Source: Kiritimatiellia bacterium (lineage in GTDB: Bacteria > Verrucomicrobiota > Kiritimatiellia > RFP12 > UBA1067). From it: a DNA stretch of 5,312 nucleotides. The stretch lies in contig JAQWAM010000139.1 in NCBI GenBank assembly GCA_028707675.1, forward strand, positions 1-5,312, in the 5' to 3' direction. The position numbers and the translations under genes were made by a program. Shown here in pieces: positions 1-4,760 of this stretch. Every line of letters begins with the position of its first letter. Position 1 is the first letter of the stretch. The notes under the pieces were generated by a model, which saw nothing but the letters and a program-made list of their open reading frames with translations, had not been told where the DNA came from and did no database searches.

Positions 1-137
1 GCGAGGATCTGGATTTCAAAACCAAAGAGATGCTGGGCAACTTCCCCCAGGGCTATTCGCATCTGGCCGTGATCGACTGCGCGATCCTGCTGGGCGGCAT
101 GCGCGAGGACGGCCCGGCCGCGCCGGGAAAACTTTAG
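1..137 (+). CDS. C-terminal end of a glycoside hydrolase family 15 (glucoamylase/trehalase-like) protein, partial
   Basis: Only the last 44 codons are present; the first whole codon is at 3 and the TAG stop at 135-137. The tail reads LGNFPQGYSHLAVIDCAILL followed by a short Gly/Pro/Ala-rich end. The pattern 'GNFPQ-x-(Y/F)-SHLA-x-I' is the usual C-terminal signature of GH15 enzymes, inverting alpha-glucosidases that include glucoamylases and bacterial trehalases with an (alpha/alpha)6 barrel. Catalytic glutamates and any signal peptide lie outside the window, so the substrate cannot be decided. The neighbour downstream on the same strand is a trehalose synthesis gene, 125 bases away. A GH15 gene beside otsA/otsB is a recurring bacterial arrangement, which supports the call and suggests a role in alpha-glucan or trehalose turnover (inference). 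Codons are G/C-ending like the neighbouring genes. Confidence 0.8.
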   Translation, partial: EDLDFKTKEMLGNFPQGYSHLAVIDCAILLGGMREDGPAAPGKL

Positions 138-140
138 GAT

Positions 141-189
141 TTTGCCGTTTGCCGTCTGTCGCGGGTCGCTTGTCGCCTGTCGCGGGTCA
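141..189. repeat. Degenerate heptanucleotide array, seven units
   Basis: Read in steps of seven from 141, the bases are tttgccg, tttgccg, tctgtcg, cgggtcg, cttgtcg, cctgtcg, cgggtca. Positions 4 (G), 6 (C) and mostly 5 (T) and 7 (G) are constant while positions 1-3 vary, giving roughly NNKGYCG. The array starts three bases after the GH15 stop and has no open frame of its own. It is too short in unit length, and lacks spacers, to be a CRISPR. A related array lies at 3991-4025 in the opposite orientation. Confidence 0.75.
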
Positions 190-195
190 CGGTAG

Positions 196-216
196 GGACG
201 GCTCGCCGAGCCGTCC
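196..216. repeat. Perfect palindrome with 10-base arms
   Basis: GGACGGCTCG (196-205) and CGAGCCGTCC (207-216) are exact reverse complements around a single central C. As RNA this would fold to a 9-bp stem with a GCC loop. No T-run follows on either side, so it is not a canonical intrinsic terminator. The core GGGACG(G)CTCGCC (195-207) recurs with one G fewer at 3911-3922 inside the larger inverted repeat, so the two look like members of one dispersed family. Confidence 0.8.
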
Positions 217-220
217 GAAA

Positions 221-246
221 TTCCGTCATCCCGCGGGATGACGGAA
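221..246. repeat. Perfect 26-base palindrome in the otsAB leader
   Basis: The arm TTCCGTCATCCCG (221-233) is followed directly by its exact reverse complement (234-246), with no unpaired centre. It begins four bases after the previous palindrome and ends three bases before the AAGGA ribosome binding site of otsAB. In mRNA it would form a strong hairpin of about 11 bp. There is no T-run after it. It could be a mobile REP-like unit, a protein operator or a translational control hairpin; the sequence alone does not choose between these. Confidence 0.8.
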
Positions 247-249
247 AGA

Positions 250-254
250 AAGGA
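250..254 (+). promoter_or_regulatory. Ribosome binding site of otsAB
   Basis: AAGGA at 250-254 lies 8 bases before the TTG at 263 and only 3 bases before an out-of-frame ATG at 258. The spacing favours TTG. In the otsAB frame, upstream codons offer no ATG or GTG before a TGA at 239-241, so TTG is the only reasonable start that keeps the full OtsA N terminus. Confidence 0.75.
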
Positions 255-262
255 CACATGTT

Positions 263-2440
263 TTGCGTTTGATCATCATAGCCAACCGCCTGCCGATAAA
301 GCTGGGGCGTTCGTCCGGGCGCGTCGTCTTCAAACGCAGCGAGGGCGGGCTCGCCACCGGCATGGCTTCGCTGCACGCCGGGTTCGAGATACATTGGATC
401 GGGTGGCCCGGGACGCATTTCGACTCCGATATGGAGCGCGGTCATGTCACCTCGCTGCTCTCCCGCCACGCCTTCCATCCGGTCTTTCTGTCGCAGGAGC
501 AGATCGAAGAGTATTACGAAGGTTACTGCAACAACATCATCTGGCCGCTGTGCCACTATTTTTTCGCGTACATCCAGTATGACCAGCAGGCCTTGACGGC
601 GTACCGCGAGGTAAACCGCATGTTCTTCGAGGCGGCCAAGGCCATGATCGGGCCCGGCGACCGGGTGTGGGTGCAGGATTACCAGTTGATGCTGCTGCCG
701 GGCATGCTGCGCGAAGAGTTCCCCGATCTTTCGATCGGCTATTTCCACCACATCCCGTTCCCCTCATACGAGCTTTTCCGGGTTCTGCCGGAACGCGCCG
801 AAATCCTGCGCGGCCTGCTCGGGGCCGACCTGATCGGCTTCCACACTCACGATTACATGCGCCACTTCATCAGCGCGGCCTACCGCACCCTGGGGCTCAA
901 TTGCGAGCTGGATGAAATCCGTTTTGTCGACCGCCTTGTGCAGGTCAACGCCTTCCCGATGGGGATTGACTTCAACGCGTATAACCAGGCGCCCAAACGG
1001 CCGCAGGTGCAGGCTTACTGCCAAACCCTGCGCCAGCAGCTCGGCGTCCAGAAGCTGGTGCTGTCTGTCGACCGCCTGGATTACAGCAAGGGCGTGCTGC
1101 ACCGGCTCAAGGGTTTCGCCGACGCGCTGGAGCGGCACCCCGAACTGCTGGAGAAAGTCTCGCTGCTGATGCTGCTGGTGCCTTCGCGCGCCACGGTGCC
1201 GGAGTATGCGGAGCTGAAGAAAAAGATCGACCAGACCATCGGCGAACTCAACGGCCGCTACGCCACGCCCAACTGGACCCCGGTGCATTATTATTACCGC
1301 AGTTTTTCGCCGGACCGCCTGATGGCGCTGTATCACGTTTCCGACATAGCGCTGGTCACGCCGCTGCGCGACGGCATGAACCTCGTGGCCAAAGAGTATG
1401 TCGCCGCCAAGCGTGACAAGCCCGGCGTGCTGATCCTCAGCGAGCGGGCCGGCGCGGCGATCGAGCTTGCCGACGCCCTGCTGGTGAACCCCAACGACAG
1501 CGAGGCCATCGGCGAGGCCATCGCCGCCGCGGTGCTGATGCCGGAAGACGAGCAGTTGGCGCGGTTGCGGCGCATGCAGGCGCTGCTGTCCCGGCAGAAT
1601 GTCGACAAATGGGCGGCGGACTATATCGAGGCGCTGGACGTCATTCGAGAACGCAACCGCGATCTGCGCGAGGCGCGCATCGGCGCGTCACACCTGCACG
1701 ACATCAAACAGCTTTACGCCGCCGCGGACAAACGGCTGCTGGTCCTGGATTATGACGGCACGCTGGCCCCCTTGCGCAAACAGCCCGAGCAGGCCGTGCC
1801 GGAAACCCGGCTGATGGAGATACTGGAGGAATTGTGCCGGACGCCCGGCAACACGGTGGCGGTTTGCAGCGGGCGCGACCGCGCGACTCTCGACGGCTGG
1901 CTCGGGGACCTGCCGGTGCTGCTCGCCGCTGAACACGGCGCCTTTTACAAGGAGGACGGCGTGTGGCACAGCGTGACCCAAAGGTTCCCGGAGTGGACTC
2001 GGGAACTCCTGGATATTTTGGAGCGCACCACCAGCCAGACGCCCGGTTCGCGGATCGAGCAGAAGCAGACCGCGCTGGTCTGGCACTACCGCAACAGCGA
2101 CGCTTGGCTGGCCGACCTGCGCGAGAAACAGTTGATCAACGCCCTGATGCCCGTATGCGCCAGAATGGACCTGAACATCATGCGCGGCAACAAGGTGGTC
2201 GAGATCAAATCCTCCGACCAGAACAAGGGCACCGAGGTGATGCGTCTGGTCGCCAAAGACCGCTATGACTTCATCCTGGCGGCGGGCGACGACGTGACTG
2301 ACGAGGACATGTTCAGCGTCCTGCCGCCGGACGCGATCACGATCCGCGTGGGCGATTTCTCGCAGACAGCGCGTTACAGCGTCGGCACACAGAAGGAAAT
2401 GCTGGATTTTCTGGGAGCTTTGGCGGCAGAGCGGTTTTAG
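263..2440 (+). CDS. otsAB: Bifunctional trehalose-6-phosphate synthase/phosphatase (OtsA-OtsB fusion)
   Basis: A 725-residue cytoplasmic enzyme that should join glucose from a nucleotide sugar to glucose-6-phosphate, then dephosphorylate trehalose-6-phosphate to trehalose. Residues 1-465 are a GT20 OtsA domain. Residues equivalent to the E. coli OtsA active site are present with a constant offset of nine: W94 (NNIIWP), D139 (VWVQDY), H163 (HIPFPS), R271 and K276 (SVDRLDYSKG), R309 (PSRATVPEY), D370 and E378 (LRDGMNLVAKEYVA); R9 lies in the N-terminal ANRLPI motif. After a linker (about 466-488), residues 490-725 are a HAD-fold OtsB domain with all motifs: nucleophile D496 and D498 (DYDGT), S536 (SGRDR), K655 (NKG) and D676/D677 (GDDVTDEDMF). 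Both halves therefore look catalytically intact. Initiation is at TTG, giving RLIIIANRLPI. OtsA-OtsB fusions are known in bacteria and resemble eukaryotic TPS proteins. It follows a GH15 gene on the same strand. Its stop overlaps the convergent yihY-like stop by four bases. Confidence 0.96.
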   Translation: MRLIIIANRLPIKLGRSSGRVVFKRSEGGLATGMASLHAGFEIHWIGWPGTHFDSDMERGHVTSLLSRHAFHPVFLSQEQIEEYYEGYCNNIIWPLCHYFFAYIQYDQQALTAYREVNRMFFEAAKAMIGPGDRVWVQDYQLMLLPGMLREEFPDLSIGYFHHIPFPSYELFRVLPERAEILRGLLGADLIGFHTHDYMRHFISAAYRTLGLNCELDEIRFVDRLVQVNAFPMGIDFNAYNQAPKRPQVQAYCQTLRQQLGVQKLVLSVDRLDYSKGVLHRLKGFADALERHPELLEKVSLLMLLVPSRATVPEYAELKKKIDQTIGELNGRYATPNWTPVHYYYRSFSPDRLMALYHVSDIALVTPLRDGMNLVAKEYVAAKRDKPGVLILSERAGAAIELADALLVNPNDSEAIGEAIAAAVLMPEDEQLARLRRMQALLSRQNVDKWAADYIEALDVIRERNRDLREARIGASHLHDIKQLYAAADKRLLVLDYDGTLAPLRKQPEQAVPETRLMEILEELCRTPGNTVAVCSGRDRATLDGWLGDLPVLLAAEHGAFYKEDGVWHSVTQRFPEWTRELLDILERTTSQTPGSRIEQKQTALVWHYRNSDAWLADLREKQLINALMPVCARMDLNIMRGNKVVEIKSSDQNKGTEVMRLVAKDRYDFILAAGDDVTDEDMFSVLPPDAITIRVGDFSQTARYSVGTQKEMLDFLGALAAERF

Positions 2441-3876
2441 GCTTCGGCCAGCGGCGTGGCGAAAACATCATCGAGGGTGGCGTCTAGCTTGAGGCTGAAC
2501 TCTTTGACCGGCGCCGATGGCTCGCGCATGCCCAGCGCTTCCAGCGGCGCGCCGTCGTCCAGCATGGCTTTGGCGATGTCCGCCACAGTCAGGGTGTCGC
2601 CGCAGCGGCAGAGCAGATATTCACCGGGCTTGCCTTGTATTTCGGCCAGTATTTTCTGCCTGACCAGATCCTCCAAGATGTCTTTGGTGAAACGGTGCGA
2701 AATCTCGTGCCGGCGCGCGAACTCTTCCGCCGCGAACGGCCCGCCGGCCTTTTCCTTGGCGTGCCTGGCGGTTTCGGCGCAAAGCGCCAGCGCCAGCAAG
2801 ACACGGGCGCGCGGGCTGGCTTGCGACGCGCTTTCCTCCAGCCTGTAGGTGTCGCGGTTCTGCAGGGCGAACGCGATCTCGGAGCCCAGCAGGATTATCT
2901 GCCAACTGGTGTACACCCACATCAGCAGGATCGGCAGCACCGCGAAACCGCCGTACAGGGCGCTGTATTTGGCGATGCCGATCTGCAGCATGGCGCAAAG
3001 CTTGAGCCAGCCCGCGAACAGCACCACCGTGACAAAGCCGCCGGCGAGCGCGGGCACGGTCTTGACGCGCGCGTTCGGCATGAAGCCCAGCAGAAAGGCG
3101 AAGGTCAGCGTTCCGGTCACCAGCGTCACGGAGGTCTTGAACAGGCCGCTGTTCAACAGCGAGCGGAAAGCGTCGGAGGCCGTGCCGCCCACGGTCTGGT
3201 CCATGAAGCGCGTGGCCATGGCCGCCACCGGCACGGTCGAAGCCGCGGTGATCAGGAACGGCAGGATCATGATGACCGCCAGATAGTCGGCGAATTTGCG
3301 CACGAGCGTCCGCGGTTTTTCGACCCCCCAGACCTCGTTGAAACTCGACTCGACTTTGCCCAGCACGCTGATCACCGTCCACAGCAGCATCACCGCGCCG
3401 ATGCCGCCCAAGGTGCCGAAGCCTAGCTGGTCGATCTGCGCGAAAAGCTTGTCCGCCACCTCGCGGACCTGCGTGGAAAAGGTCTTGGTTATCTCGTGCT
3501 GCCCGCTCCCGGCCTGCGCTTCAACGCCGGCCTCCAGGGCTTTGGCCTCGGCGGCCTGCTCCATCTGGACCATCCAGTTGTCAAGCTGCCGGTTCAACTG
3601 CTCCTTGGCCAGTTCCGCGCCGCCGAAAGCCCGCGCCATGGCCAGCGTCATGGCCAGGACCGGTATCAGCGCCATCAATGAAAAGAAGGTCAGGGACGCG
3701 GCGCGCAGCGAGCACTGGCTGCGTTTGAAGCCGGACACGGCCAAAGTCCCCAGCCGCAAAAGTTTCACCCCGTGCCGACGGAAAAGCGGAAGGTCGGCAG
3801 GCCGCGTCTCCCACAGACCGTGCCGCATGAAATTGACGGCCCTGCCCGCCAGTGTTGGCTTTTTGTCTTTTTTCAT
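2437..3876 (-). CDS. yihY: YihY/BrkB-family inner membrane protein with C-terminal winged-helix-like domain
   Basis: A 479-residue integral membrane protein of the YihY/BrkB family (COG1295, older name 'ribonuclease BN', not supported as an RNase). About six hydrophobic segments lie near residues 57-86, 154-175, 196-224, 249-267, 274-300 and 308-338. Family-typical stretches include LRAASLTFFSLMALIP, the VWGVEKPR segment, and YGGFAVLPILLMWVY leading into LLGSEIAFAL. Between the first two segments is a long polar, Ala/Glu/Gln-rich region (about 87-150). After the membrane core comes a soluble extension: residues 355-440 (FAAEEFARRHEIS, ILEDLVRQKILAEI, TLTVADIAKAM) resemble a winged helix of the Rrf2 type. 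Many family members are about 290-300 residues, so the tail is an addition. The ATG at 3876 is preferred to the GTG at 3882 because AAGGAG lies 7 bases before ATG but only 1 base before GTG. The family's exact function is unsettled. The symbol marks family membership, not proven orthology. Confidence 0.92.
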   Translation of the reverse strand: MKKDKKPTLAGRAVNFMRHGLWETRPADLPLFRRHGVKLLRLGTLAVSGFKRSQCSLRAASLTFFSLMALIPVLAMTLAMARAFGGAELAKEQLNRQLDNWMVQMEQAAEAKALEAGVEAQAGSGQHEITKTFSTQVREVADKLFAQIDQLGFGTLGGIGAVMLLWTVISVLGKVESSFNEVWGVEKPRTLVRKFADYLAVIMILPFLITAASTVPVAAMATRFMDQTVGGTASDAFRSLLNSGLFKTSVTLVTGTLTFAFLLGFMPNARVKTVPALAGGFVTVVLFAGWLKLCAMLQIGIAKYSALYGGFAVLPILLMWVYTSWQIILLGSEIAFALQNRDTYRLEESASQASPRARVLLALALCAETARHAKEKAGGPFAAEEFARRHEISHRFTKDILEDLVRQKILAEIQGKPGEYLLCRCGDTLTVADIAKAMLDDGAPLEALGMREPSAPVKEFSLKLDATLDDVFATPLAEA

Positions 3877-3883
3877 CGCCACT

Positions 3884-3889
3884 CTCCTT
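3884..3889 (-). promoter_or_regulatory. Ribosome binding site that decides the yihY-like start
   Basis: AAGGAG on the minus strand (3889 down to 3884) is 7 bases from the ATG at 3876 and 1 base from the GTG at 3882. The ATG is therefore the likely start, making the protein two residues shorter than the longest open frame. Confidence 0.75.
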
Positions 3890-3901
3890 CTGCCGGATAA
3901 A

Positions 3902-3975
3902 CGGCTCGCGGGGACGCTCGCCCCCCAGAGCCGTTGCTTCCAGCGGGGCTGGGGGGCGAGCGTCCCCGCGAGCCG
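3902..3975. repeat. Perfect 27-bp inverted repeat with 20-base loop (REP/MITE-like)
   Basis: The arm at 3902-3928 (begins CGGCTCGCGGGGACG, ends CGCCCCCCAG) is exactly reverse-complementary to 3949-3975. The 20-base loop (3929-3948) can form a small extra stem, CCGTT against AGCGG with one G-T pair. The element fills most of the gap between the DJ-1-like and yihY-like genes and ends 12 bases before the yihY-like ribosome binding site. It encodes nothing, has no T-run and carries no transposase. It shares GGGACG(G)CTCGCC with the palindrome at 196-216. It may be a non-autonomous mobile element, a REP-type unit, or a structured spacer that attenuates transcription from the DJ-1-like gene. Confidence 0.85.
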
Positions 3976-3990
3976 CCCCTGCCAGCGAAA

Positions 3991-4025
3991 GGACCCAAGA
4001 CCCAGGACTCCGGACCCGGGACTCT
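3991..4025. repeat. Degenerate heptanucleotide array, five units
   Basis: In steps of seven from 3991 the bases read ggaccca, agaccca, ggactcc, ggacccg, ggactct, giving RGACYCN. On the minus strand this is NGRGTCY, which shares the GTC core with the array at 141-189. It starts 15 bases after the 27-bp inverted repeat and ends 7 bases before the stop codon of the DJ-1-like gene, so it lies just after that gene in its transcript. Confidence 0.75.
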
Positions 4026-4032
4026 TTTCCCT

Positions 4033-4572
4033 TCACAGGCTCGTCAGCAGGTCGTCGGCCACGCGGCGGGCGGTCGGCTCGTCCACAAAATGCGTGACCA
4101 GCACCAGCGCGAACAGCATTGCGCTGCCCGGCCCCTGACCGGTAATGATGTTGCCGTCCGCCACCGCCGGCACGTTGTCGTAAGCCTCGCCCAGCTCGGC
4201 CGCGCAGGCGGGATAGCAGGTGGCGCGGCGCCCGCGCAGCAGACCCGCCGCGGCCAACACTGTCGGCGCGGCGCAGACCGCGGCCACGAATTTGCCCTCC
4301 GCGTCGAACTCGCGCAGCGTCTCCAGCACGCGCGCGTCGGCGGCAAGGTTCTCCGTGCCCTTGCCGCCGCCCGGCAGGACGATGGCGTCGAACTCCCCTT
4401 CTGCCGGCCACAGCGTGTCGGCGAGGATTGTCACCCCGCGCGAACCGCGGACCGCCCGATCCGGCCCCAAAGCGACGGACACCGCATCAATCCCGCCGCG
4501 CCGCAGCACGTCGATTATCGTCACGGCCTCGATCTCTTCCAACCCTTCCGCCAGCGGCACCAGAACCCTCAT
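4033..4572 (-). CDS. DJ-1/PfpI superfamily protein (YajL/DJ-1-like)
   Basis: A 179-residue cytoplasmic protein covering the whole DJ-1/PfpI domain, close to the usual 180-190 residues. It begins MRVLVPLAEGLEEIEAVT, matching the DJ-1 N terminus; E15 aligns with human DJ-1 E18. The nucleophile elbow is C100 in AAVCAAPTVLAAAGLL, aligning with DJ-1 C106. VLPGGGKGTENL (65-76) and the late ITGQGPGSAMLFAL (143-156) are further family motifs. The DJ-1 His126 position is Tyr here (Y120 in ATCYPACAAEL), so a Glu-Cys pair without that histidine is predicted. Proposed family activities are methylglyoxal (glyoxalase III-type) handling, disputed protein deglycation, and redox or chaperone protection; the sequence cannot select one. 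The start is supported by AAAGGGGG (4586-4579), six bases before ATG. It is transcribed toward the yihY-like gene with a 156-base gap, so cotranscription is possible but the hairpin between them argues for some separation. Confidence 0.94.
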   Translation of the reverse strand: MRVLVPLAEGLEEIEAVTIIDVLRRGGIDAVSVALGPDRAVRGSRGVTILADTLWPAEGEFDAIVLPGGGKGTENLAADARVLETLREFDAEGKFVAAVCAAPTVLAAAGLLRGRRATCYPACAAELGEAYDNVPAVADGNIITGQGPGSAMLFALVLVTHFVDEPTARRVADDLLTSL

Positions 4573-4578
4573 GACACA

Positions 4579-4586
4579 CCCCCTTT
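4579..4586 (-). promoter_or_regulatory. Ribosome binding site of the DJ-1-like gene
   Basis: AAAGGGGG on the minus strand lies six bases before the ATG at 4572. It is purine-rich and anti-SD compatible, though GGGGG is less usual than GGAGG. Confidence 0.6.
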
Positions 4587-4599
4587 CTCTGTTATGGTC

Positions 4600-4605
4600 A
4601 TTATA
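4600..4605 (-). promoter_or_regulatory. Likely -10 box of the DJ-1-like gene
   Basis: A perfect TATAAT reads on the minus strand from 4605 to 4600, about 28 bases upstream of the ATG, which predicts a leader of about 20 bases. No good -35 hexamer sits 16-18 bases upstream; that place is GC-rich and holds the 6-bp inverted repeat at 4613-4627. Transcription may therefore need an activator, or may use a sigma factor less dependent on -35. Confidence 0.55.
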
Positions 4606-4612
4606 GCCTAAC

Positions 4613-4627
4613 GCGGGCCGCGCCCGC
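4613..4627. repeat. Short GC-rich inverted repeat next to the DJ-1-like -10 box
   Basis: GCGGGC (4613-4618) and GCCCGC (4622-4627) are exact reverse complements around CGC. It overlaps where a -35 element or operator for the DJ-1-like gene would lie. Such GC-only repeats arise easily by chance in this base composition, so a regulatory role is only a possibility. Confidence 0.35.
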
Positions 4628-4643
4628 CACCCAAAATTCTCAC

Positions 4644-4667
4644 CACGAAGTCACGAAGTTCACGAAG
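4644..4667. repeat. Triple CACGAAG direct repeat
   Basis: CACGAAG occurs exactly at 4644-4650, 4652-4658 and 4661-4667, separated by T and TT, so the period is 8 then 9. It lies in the 188-base divergent gap between the DJ-1-like and release-factor-like genes, about 35 bases upstream of the -35 box of the latter. It could be a simple repeat or a set of tandem sites for a DNA-binding protein. Confidence 0.75.
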
Positions 4668-4701
4668 AAATCTATAAAACCAGTTTCTGCCATTCCGGCC
4701 G

Positions 4702-4730
4702 TTGACAAGCCCGGGGTGCTAGTATAGAGT
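4702..4730 (+). promoter_or_regulatory. Sigma-70-like promoter of the release-factor-like gene
   Basis: A perfect TTGACA at 4702-4707 is followed after 17 bases by TAGAGT (4725-4730), four of six matches to TATAAT. An alternative -10 is TATAGA at 4723-4728 with a 15-base spacer. Transcription would start near 4737, giving a leader of about 24 bases before the ATG at 4761. Confidence 0.6.
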
Positions 4731-4760
4731 CAAAAGTGACAACAAACGTGTATTGCCCCA

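Noticed and set aside
141..189. CRISPR array
   Set aside because: Units are 7 bases with no unique spacers; the same applies to the arrays at 3991-4025, 4644-4667 and 5168-5203.
196..246. Intrinsic terminator of the GH15 gene
   Set aside because: Both hairpins are strong but neither is followed by a T-run on the plus strand, and the second abuts the otsAB ribosome binding site.
134..1608. Long open frames on the minus strand opposite otsAB (134-751, 764-1336, 1333-1608)
   Set aside because: They lie antisense to an intact enzyme with all catalytic motifs. Open antisense frames are expected in G/C-ending codon usage, and their translations show no family features.
3877..3882. GTG at 3882 as the start of the yihY-like protein
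   Set aside because: The AAGGAG ribosome binding site would be only one base away; the ATG at 3876 has a normal 7-base spacing.
2456..4138. Plus-strand open frames across the yihY-like gene (for example 2635-3426 and 3296-4138)
   Set aside because: The minus-strand frame encodes a clear membrane protein with family motifs and an SD-supported start; the plus-strand frames are low-complexity shadows, and one runs through the inverted repeat.
3581..4411. Minus-strand frame bridging the DJ-1-like gene, the intergenic repeats and the yihY-like gene
   Set aside because: It is very rich in Arg, Gly and Ala, crosses the non-coding inverted repeat and lies out of frame with two well-supported genes.
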